Origin: Anaerolineae bacterium
Lineage (GTDB): Bacteria > Chloroflexota > Anaerolineae > Promineifilales > Promineifilaceae
Assembly: GCA_020848035.1 (NCBI GenBank)
Contig: JADLAX010000093.1
Coordinates: forward strand, 62,001-126,000
Length of the DNA stretch: 64,000 nucleotides
Direction: 5' to 3'
Shown: positions 36,724 to 46,712 of the stretch, piece by piece
Layout: each line of letters opens with the position of its first letter
Position numbering within the stretch: the stretch's first letter is position 1
The notes under the pieces: generated by a model
Database searches by the model: none
The model's input: the letters and a program-made list of their open reading frames with translations, nothing else
Told to the model about the DNA's origin: nothing
Made by a program: the position numbers and the translations under genes

Positions 36724-38184
36724 ATGAGCAATGCAACCCCTGATTGGGTTAAGGACGCTGTATTTTACCAGATATTCCCGGACCGTTTTGCCAAAAGCGG
36801 CCGTTTCGGCAAAAATGGCTACCTGCCCAAACCCACCAACTTACAACCCTGGGGGGCCACGCCCACCTTTCACGGTTTCCAGGGCGGCGATCTGCTGGGC
36901 ATCATCGAAAAATTGCCCTACCTGGAAAGCCTGGGCATCAACGCCATCTACCTGAATCCGGTTTTTGCCTCGGCGTCCAACCACCGCTACCACACCCACG
37001 ATTATTACAACGTAGACCCCATTTTGGGGGGTAACCAGGCGCTGGCGGAACTGTTAACGGCCGCTCACCAACGCAACATCCGCATTATTTTGGACGGCGT
37101 CTTTAACCACGCCAGCCGGGGCTTCTTCCAGTTCAATCACCTCATGGAATGCGGCCACGAATCGCCCTACACCGACTGGTTCAGGGTGCACGGCTGGCCC
37201 GTCAACGCCTTTAACGAGGGCCAAACACCCAATTTTGAAGCGTGGTGGGGCATTCCCTCCCTGCCCAAGTTCAACACCCACACCCCCGCTGTGCGCGAAT
37301 TTTTGTGGCAGGTTGGCACCTATTGGCTCAAGCAGGGAGTTGATGGCTGGCGTCTGGATGTGCCCAACGAAATTGATGACGACGAATTCTGGCGCGAGTT
37401 TCGCCGCCGCTGCAAGTCGGTGAACCCCGACGCCTACATCGTGGGCGAGCTGTGGGGTGAAGCGCAGCGCTGGCTGCAAGGCGACCAGTTTGACGGGCAG
37501 ATGAACTACCTGTTTACCCGGGCGACGCTGGGCTTTTTCTCCGGGCACAATATGGACCAGACGGACACAGTGCGCATGGGCTACGGCTACATTCAACCCT
37601 TGAATGCCATGCAGTTTGCCACCGAGATGGACCGCGTCTTCAACCAGCTATATGAGCCAGAAGTTGTGCTCTCGCAGATGAACATGCTGGGCAGCCACGA
37701 CACGCCGCGCACGCTCACCGTGGCCCGACACGACAAAACAGCCCTGCGCCTGATGTATTTATGCCAGATGACCTCTCCGGGAGCGCCGAATATTTACTAC
37801 GGCGATGAGATTGGCATGTCTGGCGGGCACGACCCGTACTGCCGGGCCGCTTTTCCCTGGCACGACGAAGGCAGTTGGGACACGACGCTGCTGGAGGATA
37901 TCAAGCAATACATTCACCTGCGGCATACGACCCCGGCTCTGAAACGGGGCACGTTCCGCATCATGTATGCCAATGAGTGGGTGGTGGTGTATCAGCGGCA
38001 GTATCGGGGGCAAACGGCCGTTATCGCCTTCAACATGGGTGATCGTGAGGAACTCATCATTGCCCCGCCCGGTTTTTCCCTGCACCTGGAAGAAAAGCTA
38101 AACCCGGCGGGCCAGCCTTTTACCGCCAACAGTACCATGACGCTGCCACCGAAACACGGCCGTATCTGGGTCAGCAGCAGTTAA
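36724..38184 (+). CDS. GH13 alpha-glucan hydrolase (neopullulanase/cyclomaltodextrinase-like)
   Basis: A 486-residue alpha-amylase-family enzyme. Conserved regions: DGVFNHAS, GWRLDVPNE (nucleophile Asp212), VGELWGE (acid/base Glu242) and GSHDTPRTL (Asp326). The VPNEID and ELWG variants match the neopullulanase/cyclomaltodextrinase subfamily. There is no signal peptide, so it is cytoplasmic, and the N-terminal starch-binding domain usual in that subfamily is missing. It probably degrades short maltodextrins or cyclodextrins taken up by the cell. An ATG with GGAGAG and a TATAAT just upstream support the start. Confidence 0.93.
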   Translation: MSNATPDWVKDAVFYQIFPDRFAKSGRFGKNGYLPKPTNLQPWGATPTFHGFQGGDLLGIIEKLPYLESLGINAIYLNPVFASASNHRYHTHDYYNVDPILGGNQALAELLTAAHQRNIRIILDGVFNHASRGFFQFNHLMECGHESPYTDWFRVHGWPVNAFNEGQTPNFEAWWGIPSLPKFNTHTPAVREFLWQVGTYWLKQGVDGWRLDVPNEIDDDEFWREFRRRCKSVNPDAYIVGELWGEAQRWLQGDQFDGQMNYLFTRATLGFFSGHNMDQTDTVRMGYGYIQPLNAMQFATEMDRVFNQLYEPEVVLSQMNMLGSHDTPRTLTVARHDKTALRLMYLCQMTSPGAPNIYYGDEIGMSGGHDPYCRAAFPWHDEGSWDTTLLEDIKQYIHLRHTTPALKRGTFRIMYANEWVVVYQRQYRGQTAVIAFNMGDREELIIAPPGFSLHLEEKLNPAGQPFTANSTMTLPPKHGRIWVSSS

Positions 38185-38386
38185 TTCCAGTGGTACAAAT
38201 GATTAATCGGGGGAGCGCTAACTTTTTTCTATTCCTTAACGGCAAGCTTGTCAGAATGTCGGTAATATATAAAAATACTGGCATCATCCTGTGTATCTGC
38301 TGCTGGCCGAACTCCGCAGCGCCAAACCGAGATGGTAATAATCAAAGTAAGCAGGACTTACAATAATAGGACCCCGATAGCTTACA

Positions 38387-38416
38387 TTGACTCCTCAACC
38401 TATCACAAGATGTAAT
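38387..38416 (+). promoter_or_regulatory. Putative promoter of the signalling operon
   Basis: TTGACT (38387-38392), an 18-nt spacer and TGTAAT (38411-38416) lie 30 nt ahead of the response-regulator ATG, which has an AAAGGTGG site. The spacer 38185-38386 shows only another GGACTTAC word near 38354. Confidence 0.5.
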
Positions 38417-38445
38417 CCGGTTTTATACAAAAAGGTGGACACTAA

Positions 38446-38880
38446 ATGAGTAACGTCAAAGTTCGAACCCCAGTTGACCCCAAAGACGCTTTTGTCCTCG
38501 TTGTTGAAGACAACGTCTCCAACTTTGTGCTGATCGCCCGACTGTTGGCCTTTATGGGCGTGCAAAAGTGTGAGTGGAAAACAACTGGCTGGGGCGTGGT
38601 AGATTTTGCTAACACCATGTCTCGCGTGGATCTGATCCTCATGGATTTGCGCCTGCCCCACGAAGACGGCTACGAAGCGCTTAAACAAATCCGCACCGAT
38701 CCCCATTTGCAAAACACCCTGGTTGTGGTGGTAACGGCTCACGGCAGCAGCACCGAAATGCAAAAAGCGCGTGAGGCCGGTTTTGATGGTTTCTTGTCTA
38801 AGCCGCTGGACGCCGATCGTTTCCCCGAGCAAATTAAACAAATTCTAAGCGGAGAGTCTGTCTGGGATTTGGGAATCTAA
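38446..38880 (+). CDS. Single-domain response regulator
   Basis: A 144-residue receiver-only protein. Phosphoacceptor Asp67 (LILMDLRLP), Thr97 (VVVTAHG) and Lys119 (FLSKPL) are present, with Glu21-Asp22 for metal binding. An N-terminal extension of about 15 residues precedes the fold. It starts the signal-transduction block, 6 nt upstream of the GAF protein. It probably relays phosphate between the kinases encoded downstream. Confidence 0.92.
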   Translation: MSNVKVRTPVDPKDAFVLVVEDNVSNFVLIARLLAFMGVQKCEWKTTGWGVVDFANTMSRVDLILMDLRLPHEDGYEALKQIRTDPHLQNTLVVVVTAHGSSTEMQKAREAGFDGFLSKPLDADRFPEQIKQILSGESVWDLGI

Positions 38881-38886
38881 ATCCGT

Positions 38887-41700
38887 ATGCTTGCCTCATT
38901 GAATCTTCTCAAAATCAAGGCCGAAGATGTTGAAGAAAGGCGCAAAGGTGCGCTGCTTCAGGCCCTGGTGGTTGTTCTGATCGGGCTCAGCGTTGTGCGG
39001 GCGATTTTTGAGATTTTTCAACCCACCCAGGTTTCAATGGCAACGGCCGTTGGCCAGGGCATCACGTCGGTTCTTTTTGGCCTGTTTTGCCTCTGGATCA
39101 TCCACACGGGCCGCATCCGTCTGGCGGCACACCTCTTTTTTGCGGTTCTAAACCTGATTTTTTTTGTCTTGCTGGTCACCACCACCCGCAACCTGTTTTT
39201 CCCCTACCTCATGCTGATTTCCGTAGTGGCCATTGCCACCCTGGATTCGGTGCGCGCGTCTGTTTTGTACAGTGCCGTCACCTTAGCGGCCGTATCCTCA
39301 TTTTTCCTGTTGTCGGGCACGTTTGCCTTGCTCAACATCGTTGAATACGTGGTCACCTGCCTGGGTATCAGCGTTGTGTCATGGGCTACGGCCGATTACC
39401 TCCAATCGGCGCTGCGTAACTCCAAAACGCTGGCCGGCGAGCTGCTGTCGCAAAGCAGTTTGCTGCAGCGGCGCGCCCAGCAGCTGCAATTTAGCGCCGA
39501 GATTGCCGAAAAAGGCAGCAGTTCGTTAGATTTGGCCCAGCTGTTGCAAGAAACGGCCGTACTCCTCAAATCCCAGTTCAGCTTCTACCACGTCTCCATC
39601 TTCCTGGCCGATGTGAGCAAAAAAGAGCTGCGCCTGCGCGAAGTGGCCACCGACGTGCATATCGACCTGGTCAATTTGCAATACCAGCTGCCCATGGACA
39701 ACCACTCCATCGTTGGCTGGGTGGCGCTGCACCGCGAACCGCGCGTGGTAAATGACGTGCTAACTGATCCCACCTACAAAGAAGAGCCGTTCCTGCCCAA
39801 CACCCGCTCAGAGCTGGCACTGCCGCTGGTCGCCCGGGGCGAAATTTTGGGCGTGGTAGACGTGCAAAGCGACCAGCCTAATCATTTTGCCCCAGAAGAC
39901 GTTACCATCCTGCAAATCATTACCAACCAGATTGCCATCAACATCGACAACGCCCGCCTGTTTGCCCGGACAGAATCACGCCTGAACGAAACGCGCATTT
40001 TGTACGAATACAACTCGCTGTTGTCTAGCACGCTGGACGTTGGCGAACTGCATCGCCGCGCCGCCCGGGCCTTAACCACCTGGCTGCAAGCATCGCGCTG
40101 CACCATTTACGCCTGGGACCAGGCCGAACAAACGCTGACCGCGCAGGTTGATTTTCTGTACGACCTGTCCAAGGGAGCCATTGACAAATATTTGCTCGAT
40201 CTGCCGACGCGAGATTTGCAGGAGCTGCCCGGCGTACGCCAGGTGCTGCAAACTGGCCAGCCGAAGGTGTGGCGTCTGGATGACCCGGAGCTAGATGCCC
40301 CGGAACACGCCTGGCTGGAGGAAATTGGGCACTTTAGTTACCTGGACGTGCCGCTGGTGCAGGGCATCAACACGCTGGGGCTGGTGCGCCTGTACCGCAC
40401 CCAGGCGCAGATGGGCTTCTCTGACAGCGAAATTCAGCTAGCCCAGGCAATGGCCAATGAAACGGCCGTTTCCATCGCCAATGCCACCCTCACCTCTGAA
40501 ACGCAGGCCCGCGTCGCCCAGCTCAGTTCGCTCAACCGGCTCAGCCTGGCTCTGTCTGAAGCGCCCCGGCTGGAGGATGTGTACAAAGCCACCCGGCGCG
40601 AAATTTTGTCCCTGGTAGAGGCAACTGGCCTGGCCATCTTCTTGCTGACGGAAGATGAAAAATATTTAAACTGGCTCTACCTGTACGAATATGGTGAAGA
40701 AATTGACCTCTCCGCCATCCCACCCATTTCGGTGGAACGTGGCTTGAGCGGTCATGTCGTCCGCACCCGCACAATTCTGCACATTCAAGCCACGGCCGAA
40801 AATCTGATTAAATTCAACACGTTTAAGGTCGGTAAACAGGACGATATCGAAGAATTCTGGCTGGGCATTCCGCTGGTGGTTACCAACAAGCTCATTGGGG
40901 TGCTCTCCTTGCAAAACCTGGAGGCCTTCAGCGACCGCGACATCGAACTGCTCAGCACCATTTCCGGGGCGCTGGCCATTGCCATCAACAACCTGCTCCA
41001 GCTGGAAGCGATCCAAAAAGCGTTGGCCATCCAGTTTGAACAGCGGCTGCAAATGCAAACGGCCGCTGAAGTAGCCGCCGCCGCCACCAGCATTTTGGAG
41101 CTAAACACCCTGGCCCAGCAGGCCGTCGAGCTTATTAAAGAGCGCTTCAACCTGTACTACGTCGGCCTTTTCCTGGTAGAAGACAATTATGCCGTCCTCA
41201 AAGCCGGTACCGGTAAAGCGGGGGAGGCCCAGCTGACGGCCAAACGTCGCCTGCAAGTTGGCGGTCAATCGCTAATCGGTGGGGCCACCAATGACGGCAA
41301 GCCGCGTATTACCCAGGACGTGACCACCAACCAGGAGTGGCTGCCCAACCCGCACCTGCCCGACACGCGCTCCGAGTTGGCCCTGCCGCTGCGGGTGCGT
41401 GGCGCCAGCATTGGCGCGCTGACGGTACAAAGCATCACGCCCAACCTTTTCACCGATGAGATGATCGCCGCGCTGCAAATCATGGGCGATCAGCTGGCGG
41501 TGGCCATTCAAAATGCCCAGCTGCTGGCTTACACCCAGGCGCGTGCCCAGCGCCAGGCGTACCTGAACGAAATTAGCGCCCAGCTGCACCAATCGGCCGA
41601 CGTGGAAACGATTGTGGGGATTGGCTTGCGGGCTTTATCGAAGCAGCTGAAGGGAACGGCCGTTGAGCTTCAGCTCGGTCGACAAAAACAAACACCATGA
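38887..41700 (+). CDS. Membrane-anchored multi-GAF sensor protein without kinase domain
   Basis: A 937-residue protein. Residues about 20-180 form around six membrane spans. A coiled segment (about 180-210) leads to four GAF domains at roughly 215-355, 375-520, 550-690 and 715-870, the first and last having the SELALPL ... (V/T)QS motif typical of this family. GAF domains bind small ligands or form dimers. The C-terminus ends with a helical stretch that resembles the beginning of a fifth GAF or kinase linker but no HisKA is present. It may therefore act as a partner subunit for the kinase at 42629. Its stop overlaps the next ATG (ATGA). Confidence 0.88.
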   Translation: MLASLNLLKIKAEDVEERRKGALLQALVVVLIGLSVVRAIFEIFQPTQVSMATAVGQGITSVLFGLFCLWIIHTGRIRLAAHLFFAVLNLIFFVLLVTTTRNLFFPYLMLISVVAIATLDSVRASVLYSAVTLAAVSSFFLLSGTFALLNIVEYVVTCLGISVVSWATADYLQSALRNSKTLAGELLSQSSLLQRRAQQLQFSAEIAEKGSSSLDLAQLLQETAVLLKSQFSFYHVSIFLADVSKKELRLREVATDVHIDLVNLQYQLPMDNHSIVGWVALHREPRVVNDVLTDPTYKEEPFLPNTRSELALPLVARGEILGVVDVQSDQPNHFAPEDVTILQIITNQIAINIDNARLFARTESRLNETRILYEYNSLLSSTLDVGELHRRAARALTTWLQASRCTIYAWDQAEQTLTAQVDFLYDLSKGAIDKYLLDLPTRDLQELPGVRQVLQTGQPKVWRLDDPELDAPEHAWLEEIGHFSYLDVPLVQGINTLGLVRLYRTQAQMGFSDSEIQLAQAMANETAVSIANATLTSETQARVAQLSSLNRLSLALSEAPRLEDVYKATRREILSLVEATGLAIFLLTEDEKYLNWLYLYEYGEEIDLSAIPPISVERGLSGHVVRTRTILHIQATAENLIKFNTFKVGKQDDIEEFWLGIPLVVTNKLIGVLSLQNLEAFSDRDIELLSTISGALAIAINNLLQLEAIQKALAIQFEQRLQMQTAAEVAAAATSILELNTLAQQAVELIKERFNLYYVGLFLVEDNYAVLKAGTGKAGEAQLTAKRRLQVGGQSLIGGATNDGKPRITQDVTTNQEWLPNPHLPDTRSELALPLRVRGASIGALTVQSITPNLFTDEMIAALQIMGDQLAVAIQNAQLLAYTQARAQRQAYLNEISAQLHQSADVETIVGIGLRALSKQLKGTAVELQLGRQKQTP

Positions 41701-42530
41701 GCCATTCCGACGCCACATTCGACAACCAGCCCAATACATCCGCCTTTCTGGACACAACCCTGCCCAATCTGGCCCGCATTTTTGATTACCTGGTAGGCGG
41801 CACCGCCAACTTTGAAGTGGATCGCCAGGCAGCCGAGCAGATGTTGAGCATGCTGCCTTCCCTGCGCAAATGGATTCGCCTGCGCCGTGCCTTTATTCAA
41901 GAAGCAGCCCAGCTGCTGCACCGTGAAGGTTTTACCCAGTTCCTGGACCTCGCCTCCGGCATGCCGTCAGATGATCACCTGCACGCCTTTGCCCCCAATT
42001 GCCGCATTGTTTATTCCGACATCAACCCGGTGGCTGTCAGTTACGGCCGTAGTCTCTTCAGCGACCGCGACAACATTGCCTACATTCGGGGCAACGGCCA
42101 GGAGCCAGAATCTATTTTGATGTCGCCCGAAGTGCTGAAGCTCATCCACCTGGACGAACCGGTGGCCATTGGCCTAAACGGTTTGCAGCTGTTTTTGGGC
42201 GAGCCGCACGTGAAGCACCTGGCGCGTACCCTGTTCGAATGGGCCCCCAACGGCTCCAAGTTGTTCCTGGTGTTCCAAACCCACGGCATTCTGGAAATGC
42301 CGCAAACCTATTACGAATTTTTAGCCATGTGCCGGGAAGCGCACCTGCCGATTCAGCTCCATACCCTGGAAGCGTGTGTCGAGATGCTGCGTCCCTGGCA
42401 TCCCAGCCTGGTGGAGCCAATCACCCAATTTTTGGGGCTGCCCGATGACTTTATCACGCCCGCTGACCGGGAAGGCATCGGCATGGCGTTTTACGCCGCC
42501 TTTTTGCTAAAGCAAGACATCATTCATTAA
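41697..42530 (+). CDS. S-adenosylmethionine-dependent methyltransferase, DUF574 (Methyltransf_19) family
   Basis: A 277-residue protein. The opening TLPNLARIFDYLVGGTANFEVDRQ is the hallmark of the DUF574 family (RIYDYLLGGKDNF), common in actinobacteria. A Rossmann motif follows (QFLDLASGMPSDDHLH, IVYSDINPVAV), and the C-terminus agrees with the family. The substrate is unknown. It overlaps the upstream GAF gene by 4 nt (ATGA), which shows translational coupling to signalling genes. An ACGGCCGT copy occurs in SYGRSLF. Confidence 0.85.
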   Translation: MSHSDATFDNQPNTSAFLDTTLPNLARIFDYLVGGTANFEVDRQAAEQMLSMLPSLRKWIRLRRAFIQEAAQLLHREGFTQFLDLASGMPSDDHLHAFAPNCRIVYSDINPVAVSYGRSLFSDRDNIAYIRGNGQEPESILMSPEVLKLIHLDEPVAIGLNGLQLFLGEPHVKHLARTLFEWAPNGSKLFLVFQTHGILEMPQTYYEFLAMCREAHLPIQLHTLEACVEMLRPWHPSLVEPITQFLGLPDDFITPADREGIGMAFYAAFLLKQDIIH

Positions 42531-42534
42531 CCAT

Positions 42535-42615
42535 AGGACTTACGCCGGCTGAGCTTGTCGAAGCCGATTTCGACAGGCTCAATCGCCGGTAAGTGAGGAC
42601 TTCTGCGTAAGTCCT
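42535..42615. repeat. Nested inverted repeat (AGGACTTACGC) between methyltransferase and kinase genes
   Basis: Outer arms AGGACTTACGC at 42535-42545 and its complement at 42605-42615 enclose CTTACGCCGG/CCGGTAAG and the inner GAGCTTGTCGAA/TTTCGACAGGCTC. The GGACTTAC word also appears singly at 30394 and 38354. A multi-layer palindrome of this kind resembles a small mobile intergenic repeat. Confidence 0.7.
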
Positions 42616-42628
42616 GACCATTTAAGCG

Positions 42629-45600
42629 ATGCAAGAGCAAGAGAAGGTAGACTTGAACGCAGCAATTTTAGGAGGTGTTGACCCCGTTGTCCTTGAGACG
42701 ACGCTGTACAACGCCTTCATCCGCCACGCCATCGACAACCGGGGGGTGCTCACCTCGCCCCGGCGCGGACGGCAGGTGGCCACCCAGCTGGTAACGGTGG
42801 TGCAGCAGTACCTGGCCTACGAAGCCAACGAATCGGACATTACGGCCGTTGCCACCCAGCTCGCCGAACAAGGCATGGCCATCATTACCGCCACCCAAAT
42901 GATGCGGGCACTGCTCAGGGCGCTGCTCAATTCGGTTGATGCCGTCACCATTCGCCGCCTCAACGACTTTCAAATCATCTTCCTGGAAAAACTGGCCAAC
43001 GCTCGCGAAATTGTGCAGCAGCGCTTTCAGGAAACCGCCCAGGTGGCGCTGCAGCGTGCCCTCCACGCCCAATTGGAGCAGCAAATCACCCTGCATGATG
43101 CGCAAAAACAGCGCAACGACAATCTCAACCAAATTTTGCAGCTCAACGCCCGCCTCAGCCAGGCCAGCGACGAGGCGGCCCTGCTGCGCGACGCCGTGAT
43201 CGGTATCTGCCAGGCGCTGGACATCACCCACGTGACCCTGTTTGAAGCCATCCAATCGCCCGCCGACTGGCGGGTGATCACCACCACCGCCCCCTTCCTG
43301 AACCAGGGCGACCCGGCCCCCAACGACACCGGCAGCCTGCTTGGCGCCGCCCTGCAAAAAGAGGGGGAAGCAGTGCGTGCCTACCAGACCGAGCAGGGCA
43401 AAGACGGCATCGCCGTGGGCATCATATTGCGCGTGGGTACCCACCTGCTGGGTGCCATGGTAGCCCACCACGACAACCTGGTGACGGAAAGCTACGAAGA
43501 ATACCTGATTCTGGTGCGTACCTTTGCCCAGAACCTGGCCGCCCTATGGCACAACCTGTACCTGCTCAGCCAGACGCAGCAGCGGGCCCATGAGCTGGAA
43601 ATTTTGCACGGCCGTTACCTGGACAGCATCTGGAATACTCCCGAAGCCACGCTCCAGGCCCGGGCCAACGAGATGAGCCTGGCCATTTTGCGCGATCATG
43701 ACGGGGCAGCCCCACCGCCGCCCCGCAATGCCGCCGCCTTCCCTCTGCAAATCGGCGACAACAGCTTTGGCCACGTTCACATTCCCGGTACCGAAAATCT
43801 GGCCGAGGAAGAGCGCACCTTTGTGCAGGACCTCATTCGCGAGATGGGCAGTGCGCTCAACAACGCCCAGTTTGTGCAAACCACCCGTGCCTACTCCAAC
43901 CAGCTCCGCCTGGCCGCCGAGGTGTCCCGCGCTGCTACGACCATTTTGGACCAGGATCAGCTCATCCGCGAGGTAGTAGAGCTGATTCGGTCGCGCTTTA
44001 ACCTGTATTACGTTGGCCTGTTTTTGGTAGATGAGACGAGCAAAACGGCCGTTCTCCGCGCGGGTACCGGTGAAGCGGGTCGACTGCAAATTGCCCTGAA
44101 ACACAGCCAGGAAATTGGCAGCGGCTCGATGATTGGTACGGCCGTTTCTACCGGTGAAGCGTCTGTGGCCCAAAACGTGCGCCAGGCCCAGGCCTTTAAG
44201 CCCAACCCCCTGCTGCCCGAAACCCAGTCAGAACTGGCCCTGCCGCTGAAAGCGGGCATCAAGGTCATTGGTGCCCTCACCGTGCAAAGCAGCCAGCAGA
44301 GCGCCTTTGCCAGCGAAACCATCACCGTCCTGCAAAGCCTGGCCGACCAGCTGGCCATCGCCATTGAAAACGCCAGCCTCTTTGCCCAGACCGAGCAAAC
44401 CCTGGCCGAAACCAACCGCCTCTACGCTGCCAGCCGCCGCATCGGGCAGGCCACCAACGCCTACGAGGTGTACAAAACCCTGGTAGACTTTGCCCACGCC
44501 GCCACCGTCGCCGATTCCGTGCAGATGGTTATCGCCGATCCCAAAGCGCCCGACTTTCTCATTACACCTGTCTCCTGGAACGAAGAAGCGATTGAGTTTG
44601 ACGCCAATCGCCGCCTGCCGCGCGAACCGTTTAACTTTGCCGACGCCATCGCTCAAAAAGAGATAGTCACCCTGGCCGATGTGCCCACAGACGCGGCAGC
44701 AGACAGTTACACCCGGTCTCTGTTTGCCCAAAACGATCTGCACGCTGCCGCCATGATTCCCATTTACCTGGAACAAGAGTGGTTTGGCACGCTGATTTTG
44801 GCCCACAAAGTGCCCAATGCCTTTGTCAACGCCCCATTGCAATCCATCCGCACCCTGGCCGACCAGGCCGCAGCCACGCTGGCCAACCAGCGCCTGCTGC
44901 GCCAGACGGACCTGCTATATCGCATCGGCCGTGCCCTCAACCAGGCCATCACCCGTGATGACGCCCTGGAGCTGGCCGTGCAGGAAATTAAGGTATACAC
45001 CGGGGCTTTCCAATGCCGCTTTGTGCTCTACGAACGCGGCGAAGGCAGCGGCATGCTGACGGCCTGCTCCAACCGCGAGATGCTGGCCAGGCCCTACCGT
45101 CTGCCGCTGCTGGGAGATGGGGTGTTTGAGTGGCTAAGCAAAGAGCAAAAGCCGCTGCGACTTTCGCCCCACGAGGCCGATCTGCCGGCCGATGCCCTGA
45201 AACAGCACGTGCACCAGTTTGGCGCAGAGGCGTCACTGTTGATTCCGGCGGCCAGCCAGCAAGAACTGCTGGGCTACCTGGCGATCGATGCGGTGGGTGG
45301 GGAACGGCCGTTTACCCGCTCCAACCTCCTCTTTGCCCAAACCGTGGTTGATCACCTTACCACCCAGCTGGAAAACATCAAGCTGCTCGACGAAGCGCTG
45401 CACCGCGCCCAGGAACTCATCACCCTAAACCAGGTTCAGTCCAACATTTCCCGCATTCTGGACCTGTCGCTGCTGGCCCAAACCATTTACGGCGAAGTCG
45501 GCCGTTTGTTAGACAACACCGTCTTCCACCTGGCGCTGTATGAGGAAGACGGCCGTGCCTACGAACCCATTCTTACTATCGTTGAAGGGGGACCCATCAG

Positions 45601-46663
45601 CCTGCCCGCCCGCACCTTGCTGCCTGGCGAACCGCTGCACAACTTCCTCAGCCAGGCCAAACCGCAGCTGCTCGACGCCCATGCCTTGCTGGCACAAACC
45701 GAGAAGATCAGCTCCGGTGAACGCCGCCTTGAAGCCAGTTTATGGGTACCACTGCTGCAAGACGAGGCACCTATCGGCTTGATTTGTGTGCAATCTTACG
45801 AGCCATATGCCTACGGCGACAGCGACATTCAGCTGCTGCGCAGTGTGGCCACCCAAACCAGCCTGGCCATTGCCAACGCCCAGCTGTTTGCCCAGACCCA
45901 ACGGCAAAACGAAGATTTGCGCGAGCTGGACAAGCTGAAAACGCAGTTCCTGGCCAATATGTCGCATGAGCTGCGGACGCCGCTCAACTCCATCATTGGC
46001 TTTTCGCGCGTCATTCTCAAAGGGATCGATGGCCCCATCACCACCGCCCAGGAAGAGGATTTGCAGTCGATCCACAGCAACGGCCAGCACCTGTTGATGC
46101 TCATCAACGAGATTTTGGACATGGCCAAAATTGAAGCAGGCAAGATGATGCTGAACTTTGAGACGATCAAGCTGCATACGGCCGTTGCGCCCACCTATGA
46201 CACCATTCGCGGCCTCATCGACAGCACAAAGGTCTCGCTCGTCTGGAATGTGCCCGACGATCTGCCCGAAATGCAGGCTGATCCCATTCGCCTGCGCCAG
46301 ATTTTGCTGAACTTGCTGTCCAACGCCGCCAAATTCACCGAAGCGGGTGAAATTCGGCTGCACGCTTATGCCGAAACCGACACAATCCACATCCTGGTGA
46401 CTGATACCGGCATCGGCATTGCCGCAGAAGATTATGACAAGTTATTTATGCCATTTGCTCAGGTAGACAGCTCCACCACCCGCACCGCCAGCGGCACGGG
46501 GCTGGGCTTGCCCATCACCAAATGGCTGATTGAAATGCATCATGGATCTATTAAATTTTCGAGTCGTTTAAATGAGGGCACAACGTTCCATGTAATTTTG
46601 CCAGTGCATCAGAGTAACGATCAGCCGCTGGAAATTCCCCTCGTACAGTCGACGATTTCTTAA
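42629..46663 (+). CDS. Multi-GAF soluble histidine kinase
   Basis: A 1344-residue cytoplasmic sensor kinase. Residues 1-170 form a helical region of unknown type. About five GAF domains occupy 175-1075, the strongest near 430-575 (SELALPL, GALTVQS). The kinase core has H-box His1113 (ANMSHELRTPLNS), N-box (ILLNLLSNAAKFT), G1 DTGIGI and G2 GTGLGL. No membrane segments are seen, so it should sense internal ligands. It is followed after 49 nt by the threonine synthase-receiver fusion, an apparent partner. Confidence 0.93.
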   Translation: MQEQEKVDLNAAILGGVDPVVLETTLYNAFIRHAIDNRGVLTSPRRGRQVATQLVTVVQQYLAYEANESDITAVATQLAEQGMAIITATQMMRALLRALLNSVDAVTIRRLNDFQIIFLEKLANAREIVQQRFQETAQVALQRALHAQLEQQITLHDAQKQRNDNLNQILQLNARLSQASDEAALLRDAVIGICQALDITHVTLFEAIQSPADWRVITTTAPFLNQGDPAPNDTGSLLGAALQKEGEAVRAYQTEQGKDGIAVGIILRVGTHLLGAMVAHHDNLVTESYEEYLILVRTFAQNLAALWHNLYLLSQTQQRAHELEILHGRYLDSIWNTPEATLQARANEMSLAILRDHDGAAPPPPRNAAAFPLQIGDNSFGHVHIPGTENLAEEERTFVQDLIREMGSALNNAQFVQTTRAYSNQLRLAAEVSRAATTILDQDQLIREVVELIRSRFNLYYVGLFLVDETSKTAVLRAGTGEAGRLQIALKHSQEIGSGSMIGTAVSTGEASVAQNVRQAQAFKPNPLLPETQSELALPLKAGIKVIGALTVQSSQQSAFASETITVLQSLADQLAIAIENASLFAQTEQTLAETNRLYAASRRIGQATNAYEVYKTLVDFAHAATVADSVQMVIADPKAPDFLITPVSWNEEAIEFDANRRLPREPFNFADAIAQKEIVTLADVPTDAAADSYTRSLFAQNDLHAAAMIPIYLEQEWFGTLILAHKVPNAFVNAPLQSIRTLADQAAATLANQRLLRQTDLLYRIGRALNQAITRDDALELAVQEIKVYTGAFQCRFVLYERGEGSGMLTACSNREMLARPYRLPLLGDGVFEWLSKEQKPLRLSPHEADLPADALKQHVHQFGAEASLLIPAASQQELLGYLAIDAVGGERPFTRSNLLFAQTVVDHLTTQLENIKLLDEALHRAQELITLNQVQSNISRILDLSLLAQTIYGEVGRLLDNTVFHLALYEEDGRAYEPILTIVEGGPISLPARTLLPGEPLHNFLSQAKPQLLDAHALLAQTEKISSGERRLEASLWVPLLQDEAPIGLICVQSYEPYAYGDSDIQLLRSVATQTSLAIANAQLFAQTQRQNEDLRELDKLKTQFLANMSHELRTPLNSIIGFSRVILKGIDGPITTAQEEDLQSIHSNGQHLLMLINEILDMAKIEAGKMMLNFETIKLHTAVAPTYDTIRGLIDSTKVSLVWNVPDDLPEMQADPIRLRQILLNLLSNAAKFTEAGEIRLHAYAETDTIHILVTDTGIGIAAEDYDKLFMPFAQVDSSTTRTASGTGLGLPITKWLIEMHHGSIKFSSRLNEGTTFHVILPVHQSNDQPLEIPLVQSTIS

Positions 46664-46712
46664 GCCGGAGCCACTGCCTGCCGGGAGCCTCCAGGTCGAG
46701 GAGATTTCTGCT

